Source: Huntiella abstrusa (Eukaryota > Ascomycota > Sordariomycetes > Microascales > Ceratocystidaceae). From it: 64,000 bases of DNA. Numbering within the stretch: the stretch's first letter is position 1; every line of letters begins with the position of its first letter. Shown here in pieces: positions 48,585-60,345 of this stretch. Location of the stretch: the NCBI GenBank assembly GCA_025685495.1, contig JAJNMT010000274.1:186001-250000 (forward strand), in the 5' to 3' direction. Position numbers and translations under genes: made by a program. Under the pieces are notes generated by a model, which saw only the letters and a list, made by a program, of their open reading frames with translations, was not told the DNA's origin and did no database searches.

Positions 48585-49538
48585 GATGGATGGCGAACGT
48601 GTGAAAGAAAATGTGTATGTAGGTTTTAGCCTGGTGGCTATCAAGAGTTGAGTTTGGCTTTGTTCAGCCCGGTCTGCACAGCAGAAAGCGATGCAGGTAT
48701 TAACAAGAGGTTACGAAAAGAGAGAATCAACAGAAACAAAAAGCCAAACCTGCGCAAATAAAGAAGCACACAGTAAAGGCCAAGATGAATGGAGGTGATA
48801 ATGGAACAAATCAAGATCCAAAAGGTGGAGAGTGGATATTGACCAAGAGGAACGAGGGCTGTTTAAAAAGAAGGCAAGGTGGATGGTGGATGGCTGTCTC
48901 GAGCAAGGCCCAATGCGCCCCACGCCTAACCAAGCTTAGCTTGCCCTTCCAGCAGGCTACAGCTCATGACGTGCCCCTCATCGACCCCCTGTAGCACGCA
49001 GCCTTTCGACTTACAGGACCCCGCCACAGGGGCCCCCGCCCCCGCCACGCCGCCCAGGCCTACGGTAGACGACGTCACAGAAGCCGTGTTTCTTAATTCA
49101 TCACTATCAACAACAATGTGGCCAATCACAGTCTGTAAATCGGACTTGGAAGTACCCCACCCTACAAAACCACCTACAAAACAGAAGCAGTATTCTTTGT
49201 AGCTAGCTGGATTAGTCAGGCCGACCATTTGCAAGGGATTTTGAGAGGCAACAATGCGTATGTACCCTCCTAGACCTGGTGTTAATTTTGCCATCCAGAA
49301 GCTTCTAGTCACAATCGTGGCTTACAAACATAAACAAGGCAGCAGCACAATTGCCATCTATGAAAATTAATCATGAAGGCAGATTCAGAATTTGTCATGT
49401 CACTGTCAAAAATGGCGACTCTTGCCTACATTCTTCAATCAACAACAAATCTGCCCCACTAACTCCAGTGGATGGAGAAACATGCACAGGCACATGCAAA
49501 TGTACGATAGAGGTGTTCCTGGTAACACAGACAAATGT
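48585..49538. other. Spacer between CDC48 and KTI12
   Basis: It holds the CDC48 promoter and the KTI12 3' UTR. A C-rich GCCCCCGCCCCCGCC stretch lies at about 49030-49046. No gene is supported. Confidence 0.45.
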
Positions 49539-50598
49539 TTACTCATCCCGCTCAAAGTGGTAATTGAGGTACTCTACAAAGTTCTCACGTAGTCGGTCAA
49601 CCGCCAACGTGCCCACCGTCTCAAGCCCAATCCCCCTTCTATTCAACCCCACAAACGTCCGCCGCATACGCTGTAACTGTGGTAGGCCCAGTTTCTTCAT
49701 AGGCAATGACACAATCAAGGCATCTGCCCCCTCTGTAACCCTCGGTATCCGGACATCACCACCACCTTCCGGTGACTGCTGATCAAGCACCATGCGAACA
49801 AGCTCCTGTGTTTCCTTTTCCAGAATGTAGAGGTAGTCGCCACCAGCATCTGAGCTACGCTGCATAGTAGCCTGGTTTGGCCGGACCGCCTTACGTTCGG
49901 TACCGGCGATGGCATCCCAGAGTTGGTCGAAGATGCGGGTAGCTTGGGCTTCGTCGTCGAACCAGACAAGAGGGAAGAGAGGACTATCCCAGCGCGTCAT
50001 GGGGTTGGGTTCTTCATAGCGGAAGACGAGATTTTCCCAGTTTGCTGGGGCGTAGGGCTGAGCGTCGTTGGCGGGGATGATTGAGTCGGTCGCTTCGGAT
50101 GTAGTAGGGGTTTCACCAGATGCCTGTGCCGCTAGACGGGCTTCGTTGACAGCTTTGGCTTGGTCTGGCATACAGCCGATTTGTAAGACGACGCTGGGTG
50201 TTACTTGGGCCTTAGCTTCACAATGTAGTTGGTATCTCCAGCCCTTGATGTAATTCAAGCTATCAAGAATTACAATGTCTTGATCCGAAAGTACCCTCTT
50301 GACGGCCGAGGATATGAGAGCTCGAGCATCCTTTTCCGAGGAGTTGGCCGATCTCGCATGTTGAGGGACAACAGAGAGATCATATACATCACGAGATATA
50401 GACAGAGTAGAATCTGAAATGTAGTGTAGTCTGTACTTCTTCTTGGTGTCTGGTGAGGCGATCTTGGCTGTCAGGTAATCGTAAAGTTGCTTAGAACGTG
50501 TGGTCTTGCCGGAGGTCGGCAGACCAGTGACCATAATAAGCTAGTTCATGTCGTTAGTCAGTGATCGTTCTAATCTTCTTCGTCGTACCTACAGGCAT
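49539..50598 (-). CDS. KTI12: Elongator regulator Kti12
   Basis: Kti12 is a P-loop ATPase that binds tRNA and supports Elongator in modifying wobble uridines. The long open frame begins MVTGLPTSGKTT, but family members begin MPLV-ITGLP. A 6-nt coding first exon (ATGCCT, 50598-50593) plus a 52-nt intron (50592-50541: GTAGGT donor, GACTAAC branch, CTAG acceptor) restores MPLIMVTGLPTSGKTTRS and 335 residues. The P-loop lies at about residues 8-16. The RYEEPNPMTRWDSPLF segment (about 177-192) and the C-terminal FVGLNRRG and NFVEYLNYHFERDE fit the family. The first exon is inferred, not proven. Confidence 0.9.
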
Positions 50599-50827
50599 TT
50601 CAAAAAGTTGACTAAGTCTTACATTCTCATACAGACACCGAATATCACGACAGGATTCAAATATCTGAAATCTCAAGTGGGGAAACCAAGGGTTGGGGTT
50701 AATAAACATATTAACATTAACATCCATAGACTCCCAGAGTCCATTCTTAAAGGCAAAATTTACTAACTAAATACACGATAGATCCTGCAATCCCCACGAA
50801 AGCCAAGCATACGCCAACCCCAATGAA

Positions 50828-51827
50828 CTACATAAGGTTGCAGCAAACTTTCTGGACAAGCCCAAACAAAGATCCGAGCAGATCCGGCTCCTGTGCCGGT
50901 TGTTGTTGGTGTTGACCGCCGTGCTGTTGGCCTCCGTGATATTGGCCTCCATGCGGGGGAACATAGGGGTTCTGGGGCGCAACATAACCACCGCCGCTTC
51001 CACCCAGCTGGACGATGATACGTCCAGTGTTCTGCTGGTCAGTCTCGTACTGTAATCCCATGCTATCAAAGACACCTTCAACCGCTGGCTTGATCTTGGG
51101 GATGTGCTTGTTAGAGTGGATGCCCTTGCCTGTGATGACACACAGTCTCGATCTTCCGGCCGCCTGGTCCGCCAGGATTCTCTTCTTTACAATCTCCTCG
51201 GCCTCTTCGACGTATTGGCCGTGCAGGTCAATTTCATCTTCGTCGATGCGTCCAGCGACATTGTTCTCGCGGAAGATGTACTCCGAGGCCTGGCGATTGT
51301 AATTCTTCATCTTCTCGCCGTGGGCCTTTCCTTTGTCACTCAACTCCTTGGCTTCGGCTTTGTCTCCTCTGTTATAAGCCTCTTTCGACTACGTGGTTGA
51401 ATTAGCTAGGGCGATTTGATATTCAAAAACATGTAAACTTACGCGCTGGAAGCACTGGCCGCGCTTCTCTGCTTCCTTGTGAGCGAGGTCACGGAGGCGA
51501 TCATATTCGGCCTCCACTGAGCCATCCTCATCGTGATGAAAGGCTAGGCAGGTTGTCAGTATGTGATCTCAAATATGCAAAGATACCGAAAATAAATGTC
51601 TGTTCCATTTCTCCATGGACAAGGACCGCCTTGTCTGCATGTATCAAACCACAAATCAGGTAAACAAATATGTACACACGACATGTGTGCACACACATTG
51701 AAAGACCAGGCAGGGGAACCAAATTACATGCATAGTGTAGTGCAGTAGGAAAATGGGGAAACAAAGATAGCCGGAATCTGGGAAGACAAGACTTACCACG
51801 CTGGGTGCTGGTGCGGGCGGTAGACAT
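50828..51827 (-). CDS. DUF1771 plus SMR domain protein
   Basis: Exons 51827-51797, 51543-51443 and 51388-50828 give 230 residues; junctions read QRG/A-FHHDEDG and FQR-SKEAYN in frame. The first intron is long (253 nt) and contains a TATGTAC/CATGTG cluster. The DUF1771 helical region (about residues 20-85: EYDRLRDLAHKEAEKRGQ, EAYNRGDKAEAKELSDKGK) precedes an SMR domain (about 95-175) with IDLHGQYVEEA and TGKGIHSN, the LDxH and xGxG motifs. SMR domains are RNA/DNA-binding and often nucleases. The tail is Gly/Gln/His-rich (GGQHHGGQHQQQPAQ-like), ending in a short hydrophobic segment. The biological role is unknown. Confidence 0.87.
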
Positions 51828-54395
51828 AATTCCAAAGTCGGACCGCAGTACAATGTGCTGTTGATGTTATTTGTGCGTATACGTGCGACGCCACGACGTG
51901 AAAGAAAAGAAAGGATTGATAAATGATAGTACAACACCAAAAGCCACAAATGGAAATAGACGGCAAAGAAAAAGAAGGTTAAAATGCCAGGAAGCGAAGA
52001 CGAGGCTGGGCTTAAAAACGTGGATTACCCTATGATGTCAAAATCGTGAAGTCAAAAAGCTGAAAGAACGAAAAAAAAAGGTTCAACCCGAGCTAAGCAA
52101 GCGCCCTAGGATATATAAAACAAATCTAAACCCAACCTAATCGATTGGTCTATAAATTCGGCCATTCGTCTTCTCAGCTGTGTTGGCGCCCATCCATCGC
52201 CTTGCGCAATGCAGTACATACATCCATTGAGCATCCAAGGTTGTCTATTACATGCCATGTCAACTATAGCCCAATCTGGCCACCTCCCTAGTTACCCCGC
52301 ACTATCGTGAACCGTCTTGTTGATTCCCCCGGATGTTCCGATCAACAAGGCCGAAATGTCCATCTACCGGACATACCGTCATCAGAGACCATGCCCGTTT
52401 CACCCATTTACTTACACCATAATGGCTGAAGTCTAGATAAACTAAGTCACGTGACGAGTCATGTGTTAACCCCACGTTTGTTAGAGGGAAACAGTGCACT
52501 TTGTCAAACCTAACGATATACTGAGCCTGACGACGGTCTGTTCGTGCGACATGTCAGAAACATCACAAGTTCTCATTTTCGTTTTGTAAAGAGACGTGAG
52601 GCTATTTATTCTAGTGTATTGATGGGAAAAGAAGACTTTTGTGACAAACTGGCTTATCGCCACTTATAAACGCCACCGATTAACGCCACAAGGCTGGCTG
52701 CGGTACGTTGGACAAAAGGGTCATGAAGCCAGACATGTCAAAAAGTGTACATATAAATCCGTTGATACAGACATGTTAAAACCATCGTCGGCCTCAATAA
52801 TTAAAATGTTCCGCTCGCCTCGCCTGAAGCCAGGCCTCCCTAGCTCTTGAGTTAAGCACTTGCGCTCAGTTGGGTTCTTCGTCTTCAAATCTGCGCACAT
52901 CATTCACTGGGGGCCAAACCTATCCAGTAGCCAGGTTTGACATGGACGACCTTTTGGCCCTGGAATATCTGAACTGTAACAAAAGAAAGACTTGTTCAGC
53001 TGGTAACTCGTCGCTACTTAGGGGCTATCATCACGTATTTCATCACATTCTTAACCACACGTATGTATGTACTAATGCGGATATGAATGTAACTCCTAAA
53101 AATCAGTAGACGCGTCTAGAAGCAAAGATTCAGATGTCTGTAAATGTGGTTATCTGGCTGACATTTAATTCCATCACGGTGTTCTCGTTCTCTCTATGTC
53201 ATCTGCCCTTTTCCCGAACCCCTTTAAGAAACCCACATTTTCTCACGTGGGAACATGGAAACCGCCGTTAAAGCCAATTAATTTCTCCATAAACCCCACT
53301 GTCAACCTCTTCGGATGGACTTTAGTTCGGGAACCACAAAAACACTTCTCGCCTACACCGGCATTCCTCGCCCGTCCACACCGTCAAAATCACGTGGAAT
53401 ACAATACTATGACCATGTGCAGGCTGGCGTTAAAGTACATGGCATATGGTCTATGTAACATGTTGCTGGCCGCAGCGTGGCGCCGCCGTCGTCTACATAT
53501 CTGCAGCATGGCTGGCGTCTTCTCGGTGGTCTTGCAGCCGATAATCTGCTTAGCTAGCGCCATGTAAGCTCAACCCATGTGCCATTGTTACTACGCAGAC
53601 GGGCCCGTACCGAATGTCGTCGGCGGATAGCTACTCGGCTGCTTTTTTTCAGAGGCCTCGACACGGCGTTTAGACATGCATGTAGACACTGGGAAAAAGC
53701 GGTGCAATATAGGGAAACAGGAGGCTGGCATATACGCTGACTAGCGAATTAAATCAGCAGTTTTGGGCGACACAACTATAGGCGGTGCATGTCTTGAACA
53801 ACTCGGGGCCCTTGGGACGGATGTTGGTAATGCTGTGTGATACAGGTTATGGCGTACAATGTGACGGACGGCTTGACCGACATTTCACCCCATGTGGCAG
53901 ATGTTACGGGATGCGATACGGCCGGTCTTGTTTGAGATTGTAGGCATGAACTGATTCCTTGTGGGTAGTCATGACAGTATCAGAGTATGTATGAGATGAT
54001 GAGTGTATTCACGCATACATTGTGTTTGGGTTATCAATGATACGTCGAATTCCGCTTTAGGCCTGGTCCGATGTAATGCCCATGTCACAGAATTCTAAGA
54101 AGTAAAACATAGTCCATGGAAAAGGACTTCAATGGAATGTTCGTTTGAAGTACAGCCTATTATGCACCTGAGTCAAGCAATATCTTTCGGCTGACGTTAG
54201 AAAATGGACCAGGACCATAACGTCTTTCGTCGCATCATACAGGGACACTAAACTGCCGGATGAGCACGGCAAAGAAATAAGCCAAGCTGAATGACGCCCG
54301 TCTACGAATTAGATCCAAGCTTGGAAGATGCCCCTTGTCATTACAGACAGCACTGTCGAAACAAGGCGGGTTTATGCAATGACAGCCAGATGTCT

Positions 54396-54418
54396 GTATA
54401 TACATACATACATGTGTA
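54396..54418. repeat. TACATACATACATGTGTA cluster
   Basis: It shares TACATACATGTGTA with the 19-mer at 31938 and 32631 and then diverges (GATAC instead of CATAC). Confidence 0.55.
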
Positions 54419-54761
54419 GATACTACACACCAAAGTAAGTCTGAATGTATCGTCATCCAATTACCAAGGAAGGCAAGTGAGTACACACATCTTTGAAAAA
54501 GGACAAACTCCGCTATCGTATCCTTCCGCCCACGGGTGGTCGGACAATCAGCCGCTCATCCACCAAAGTTGACGAACCACCAGATGATCTCAGTTCGCGA
54601 GCGACGACACCCACAAACATGGCTCCACGACAACCACGGCCTAGTGCAGATCCAACCATGACTGCACTGACGGTGCAGCGTCGCATCGTGCCAAAAGCAA
54701 AGACCGCCAGTCTATCGGATTGCGCAGGACCGCTATTGGGGTTTCCGGATACGTTGAGTTT

Positions 54762-54776
54762 TTGTTGTTGTTGTTG
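54762..54776. repeat. (TTG)5 microsatellite
   Basis: Five TTG units, followed by TAGG and a T7 run. Confidence 0.7.
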
Positions 54777-56022
54777 TAGGTTTTTTTGTAAACTCCGGTC
54801 GATGTGCCCAAACGACAACGGGATAACGGAGATTTTTGGGTGTCAACGGCAAAACACGTGAGATTAAAGGAAGATTTTCGTGCGGGGTCTTGCTCTGGCC
54901 TATTGTTTGAATAGTATGGGGGGTCATTCTTCAATCTTGACAAGCACAAATCTTCACGAATTGGGTGTTATCTTTTGCTGCGATTGTAGTTTTCTCCATT
55001 GGCAAGTAATCTGGATTTACGTTGCATTGGATTCCTACGCAGTACCTGCATGGTTCCTGACGCTACCATTGGTCTAGCGTCAGTCTAAAGACTCCACGGC
55101 CAGCCCAGAGACCGTCTGAACCCTTATGATTCTATAAAGGGTTCTTTTTGGCACTTTAATGGTGAACCTACATCGTCATAGACTTCCTGATTGATACCTG
55201 TAAATGGCAAGAAAAGTGAAAAAAAAGGTGACAGTTGACAACAAGCCAGGATTCTACGCTAAACAGACCAGCGGAGCACCACGCTATGGAACTATTAGTG
55301 CTATTTCTCCACCTGCAAAAAAGGGAAAAAAAGGAGCAAGGGGGAAGCCGCAGTCTCCCAATTGGTGTCTAGCGTGGCATTGTAGTTCTCGAGATAGTGT
55401 TTGTAGCGGCCGCTAGTGGTTGCGCTTAGGGCTCTTCAGGGCACTCTACACACTGGTGATGGGCTGTATATAGAGAGGCTTCTGGAGTGGCAAATTGCGG
55501 GTTTCAGGCTTTTATGTCCGCTTTGGTAGAAGACGGTATTCAGTCGATTTCTGGGAGAAGTTTGATGTGCTTTGATGTTTTATTCCGTCGTGTAGTGTTG
55601 ATATTATCCTATAACTTGGTCCAGTGGAAACAGTGCGTTTATTAAGGTGACATTACTGTGCCATATCCAATACAACAGACACAAACATACACGACATCAC
55701 ATCTTCATCTCGACATTATATACAGGCAAGCAGCTGTAAACCAGGACCCAAGTCCAACCAGAAAACCAGTTCCAAGATTCAAGAGCTGACAAACAAAAAA
55801 GGCCTGACGTTGCTTTTGTTAGAGGGCGAATGAATTGCTGTTTTGGAGACTGGAAATCATCAATGCCGCCTGTAGCTGAAAAGGGACACAGGCCCTCGTT
55901 CAACCCCAGAAACCAGCGCAAGCGATAATTTTATGCAAAATGTAATTTCCGAAAACAGAAGGGTTAACCAGGGGACAAAATCTGGAGATTTTATGTTTCT
56001 TTTTTGCTTTCTCTGCGGTTCC

Positions 56023-56042
56023 TATGTACATATGTACATACA
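56023..56042. repeat. TATGTACATATGTACATA palindrome
   Basis: A self-complementary TATGTACATATGTACATA lies in a gene-free stretch and is of the same class as the other clusters. Confidence 0.6.
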
Positions 56043-57600
56043 CTTTGCTGATCTGATTTGTTGTCTTGGTCGTCTTGGTGAACCGAATTCGAGTTGTACT
56101 CTCGCTTGAGAAGACGGGCAGAAAATTGGTGATAATTAACACACTTTTGAAAAGCAAAAATTGGATGTATCTTGTGGATCTTCCAGAAGGCTGATGTGAT
56201 TGACATTGTGTCAAATCTTATACATGTAAACTTGTTATTCAATTCATAGGTTACTGTCACCTTCTACATGTCTTCCAAAGGACAACATAGAGGTCACAAT
56301 TTGTGTCAACTGATGAAATGCAGATCTGTGCTGAAAGTAGGCTTAATCTATTGGTGGTCGTTGGTATCTATCCTAACCCTAACGTACGACAATATCAACC
56401 TCTGTTTAAAAGACAAACTACGAAACATGAACCATAAGGATGTAGATGATATCCATATAACATCCATATTATAGAGCTTACTAGCAAATAATCGGCAACG
56501 GCGAGACTGATATGATATCTGACATTATAACTGACAAGTCCAAGTTTCTACTGAACCATGGTCAAACAAGCTGGCTGAAAGTACAGAACATGGAAAAGAA
56601 GACCGGTGGAAGCTTCAACCTAAGACATGACCCAAGAATGACCTTCTCCACCCCTTCTATTCACCCTATTATCCGCGGGCTCGCCTGTGACGAAATCGAT
56701 GTTGTTTGGTGTGCGTGCCTCCCGTGAGTTCCGATAATTTTTTTTGGTTGGCCGTCATGTAAAGGTTACCACTTAATTAATGACTGCGCCTTCACGGCTG
56801 GTTCATTGTCAACCGGCCTGCCGCTTGAGCTTCTTGTCTCGGTGTGTCTCCTGCAATATCACCAGCGTCATCCGTGCTCGGGGCTCTGAGTCTTGGTATC
56901 CGAATCCTTCGGGGCAATTCAACTGTCGACAACATGTTTTGGAGGGAGTTCGATGGCCGAGATTCTCTTCAATGTCATGATTTGTGATGACCATTCAAGT
57001 TCATATGCACATCTTGATATCACCAGCTATTTTTCTATTAAAAGAGCCTCGAATGTTAAGTGCCTGTTCTGCCCCTTCCCTCCCGTCTTTTCTTTTGCTT
57101 CTATGACAGGCATGTAGAAAGCCAGCTCTACTGTGTTAATAAACTGTGACCCAATAAGGAAGTACCCCCTGTTGTGTACATGCCTGGGTTTCCGTCATGG
57201 TCTTCTGGGGCTAGTGGATTGCTTCTCACCCCATGTTCCAGGCCGTGTTGGCTGAAGCTGCATCCTCCATTGGCCGACCGACGATGGACGAGAGAGAGGA
57301 AACAAAAACGAAGAACACAGGGCCAGCGGAAATGCACATAAAACAAAGTGTCTGCAAAGAACGCTGCTGTGGGAACCTTTTGAGGTGAAGTGAAAGAACC
57401 GCCATGGTTTGTTGGAAAGAACAAAGTGAACGCGTAAAGTCCAAATCCTACCTGTAAACGTCGCATGTAAAGAGGTAAAGAGGAAACAACACGCGCACGT
57501 CTTTGCCCGTGTGTATTGACGCCCACCTGCGATCATCCTGTTCACTCTCACGTAATCTTGGCTTGGTTGTCCACAACTGTCACCAAAGCTGTCTAGAGGC

Positions 57601-57623
57601 GTCTGTCTGTCTGTCTGTCTGTC
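57601..57623. repeat. (GTCT)n microsatellite
   Basis: Five full GTCT units plus GTC. Confidence 0.85.
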
Positions 57624-57904
57624 GACACAACCCTGGGACACAGGAGCATGATATTCTTCGTTCTGTACCTCATCAGTGCGGCTAGCATGGGTTTGGGCCA
57701 ATGCAGCTCTCCTTCTATAACAATAAATTCGAGTAATTTAACACGCGTTGTCTTCTCATCATTTATCCAAATTCCCTCTGCACTAGTCGTTCTCACGAAG
57801 GACCGTCTGTAAAGTTCACAAGAGCCCCCCCCGGAGAGCCCAGAAAACCTTGTGCAGTCAAAAGCCAAAGTCCGCTTACAGCACTGAACACCCCCCCGGC
57901 TGGC

Positions 57905-59162
57905 TTGCACAGGTCAACTGCCTCTTTTATGATTTCACTGCTCTTGCTTCTTGTATTTTGTTATTTCACATTTGACTTGCTCTTTCTTTACCCTTTCCTT
58001 CCTTTCTTTTTTTCTTCTTCTTCCCTTCCTTCCCTCACCAGCTCTCCCTTCTCTTCTCTCTTTCATTATCTATTTTCCGTGCTGCTGCCACCAGTCACGC
58101 TCCTTCTTCCCGTTCTCTTGTTCTTTCTTCTTTCTTCTTCTCCTTCTTCATTCACTCGCCACTCGTCTTATTCATCAATTGCTCGGCTTGATTGTATTTC
58201 TGCGACTTGTTACCATCAGCCCCAGCCTCGACCAAACCAAAATTATTCGTTTCTTCAGTCGACCCATTCTTCGCCTCAATTACTATTGTCTTTAATTACC
58301 CCTCTACGCTTTCTTATTTCCCGCTTCGCAGTCTTTATTGACACCCATTTTGCCCCTACGACAAGGCATAACGCGAATCCCCCTACAAGCACGGATTGAG
58401 AATTTCCAGCCTCTTGTAATCCTATGCTATTTGGCCACTGAAATCACGTTTACACGACATCCGACATCCGCCATTTGGACTTTTTTCCAACTTTCTAATC
58501 AACTACCCGCTCGAATTCATCGAATAAGCATCGGTGCTATCAACCCGAACATACGATAGCCATTATCCGAATTGCTGTTGGAATATTCAGGGCCCGATCG
58601 CGATAAAAAAGGTAGGACCTCCACCGCCAGTTTCGGTACCACGTCCAGGACACTTCAAGGGTACACACGAAAAAGCCTTGAACCATGGGTGCAAACTGTC
58701 CCATACGTGGGCAATTGGATACTTGGAAGAGAAAACGGTGTGACAATATTTCTGATTCGGTAGTCGCCAATCAGTTCAAAGAATCGTCCCGCCTTGTGTG
58801 ATTATTGGTGTATCGACTGTCCGACAATTGGAATTTCCACGATGCACATAACTGGTGTTAATTATGCGATTGATTATGAGAAATTCAGAGTGCAAACTTC
58901 TCGGCTAGTCATCTCGCCCTTTTTCTCACCAGCGTCTTTTTGTATCCAATAACGCGGCAAGACATACGACGTACTACCACACCTTACTAAGAGATTCAAT
59001 CGGGTGTTTTTGTGTGACGACTTAAACTACCGTGTCGCCATCATTTTATTGTCCTGGACCTGGCAATCCCTAACTCATAATATATGCAAATGGAAACTAA
59101 CTCTCAAATTATACAGTCATCTATTTCCTTTACGTTTTACGACTTTCAAAAAATCTCTCAAA
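57905..59162 (+). promoter_or_regulatory. Pyrimidine-rich leader of the G-alpha gene with a probable 5'-UTR intron
   Basis: A strongly CT-rich tract runs from about 57979 to 58160. ACTAAC at 59097-59102 followed by ATACAG ending at 59116 looks like a branch site and acceptor 47 nt before the ATG at 59163. The donor could be GTAGGA near 58611. The long leader is typical of regulated fungal signalling genes. Confidence 0.5.
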
Positions 59163-60345
59163 ATGGGTTGTGGTATGAGTACCGAGGATAAGGAGGGCAA
59201 GGCTCGCAACGAGGAGATCGAGAACCAGCTTAAGCGCGACAAGCTCAACCAGCGCAATGAGATCAAGATGCTTCTTCTTGGTAAGTTGCCCACGTTTCAA
59301 TTTTTCTGCCTCCTTTGCTTCTAACACACTATTACAGGTGCTGGTGAGTCTGGAAAGTCGACTATTCTTAAGCAGATGAAGCTGATCCACGAGGGTGGTT
59401 ACTCTCGGGATGAGCGTGAGTCCTTCAAGGAGATTATTTTCTCCAACACCGTTCAGTCCATGCGCGTCATTCTGGAGGCCATGGAGCAGCTCCACCTTCC
59501 TCTGGAGGAGCAGCGGATGGAGTACCACGTGCAGACTATTTTCATTCAGCCTGCGCAGATCGAGGGTGATGTTCTCCCTCCGGAGGTTGGCACTGCTATC
59601 GGTGACCTGTGGAAGGATCACGGTGTGCAGGAGTGCTTCAAGCGTTCGCGCGAGTACCAGCTCAACGACTCTGCCAGATACTACTTCGACAACATTGCCC
59701 GCATCGCCGCTCCGGATTACATGCCCAACGACCAGGATGTTCTCCGCTCTCGTGTCAAGACCACCGGTATTACAGAGACGACATTCATTATTGGTGATTT
59801 GACGTACCGTATGTTCGATGTTGGTGGTCAGCGTTCAGAGCGTAAGAAGTGGATTCACTGCTTCGAGAACGTCACAACTATTCTTTTCCTGGTTGCCATC
59901 TCCGAGTACGACCAGCTTCTGTTCGAAGATGAGACGGTCAACCGTATGCAAGAAGCCCTTACACTGTTCGACTCCATTTGCAACTCGCGGTGGTTCATCA
60001 AGACATCAATCATTCTGTTCCTTAACAAGATTGATCGCTTCAAGGAGAAGTTGCCCATCAGCCCCATGAAGAACTACTTCCCCGATTACGAGGGTGGTGA
60101 TGATTACAGTGCGGCTTGCGACTACATTCTTAACCGGTTCGTAAGCCTGAACCAGCACGAGACCAAGCAAATCTACACGCATTTCACTTGCGCCACTGAT
60201 ACCACGCAAATAAGATTCGTCATGGCGGCAGTCAACGGTAAGTTTTACATAGTTTTCATCTCTTATTACGCATACAATGATTTGCTAACCCTCTTGTCTA
60301 GATATTATCATCCAGGAAAACCTGCGTCTTTGCGGCCTTATCTAA
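59163..60345 (+). CDS. Heterotrimeric G-protein alpha subunit, fungal group I
   Basis: Exons 59163-59280, 59338-60237 and 60302-60345 (introns 57 and 64 nt) give exactly 353 residues, the group I length (FadA, GNA-1, CPG-1). MGCGMS carries the Gly2 myristoylation and Cys3 palmitoylation sites. G boxes: GAGESGKST (about 40-48), the switch I RVKTTGIT with its catalytic Arg, DVGGQRSE with catalytic Gln, FLNKID, and TCATDT. The C-terminus CGLI, encoded by the small last exon, has the Cys at -4 that pertussis toxin modifies in Gi-type subunits. It controls growth, conidiation and cAMP signalling in related fungi. Its chaperone Ric8 is encoded at 14854-16303. Confidence 0.97.

Larger units (their letters stand above)
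51828..57904. other. Gene-poor spacer, about 6 kb
   Basis: No gene is convincing. Open frames at 53196-53567, 54493-54861, 55204-55416 and 57195-57701 show no recognisable domain, no homologous motif and no linked exons. TACATA clusters occur at 53060-53073, 54396-54418 and 56023-56042, and a telomere-like CCTAACCCTAAC at 56372-56383. The first 300 bases should hold the promoter of the SMR gene. Confidence 0.5.

Noticed and set aside
53196..53567. 123-codon open frame
   Set aside because: No homologous motif or linked exon; length is within chance for this base composition.
54493..54861. Overlapping open frames on both strands
   Set aside because: Neither strand shows a recognisable domain; the Cys and Gln runs come from a TTG microsatellite.
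55204..55416. Lysine-rich 70-codon frame (MARKVKKKVTVDNK start)
   Set aside because: Looks slightly protein-like but has no neighbour exons or known family; kept only as a note.
57195..57701. 168-codon minus-strand frame
   Set aside because: Includes a GTCT microsatellite and has no recognisable content.
57905..58399. Ser/Leu/Phe-rich frame in the G-alpha leader
   Set aside because: It is a translation of the CT-rich promoter tract, not a gene.
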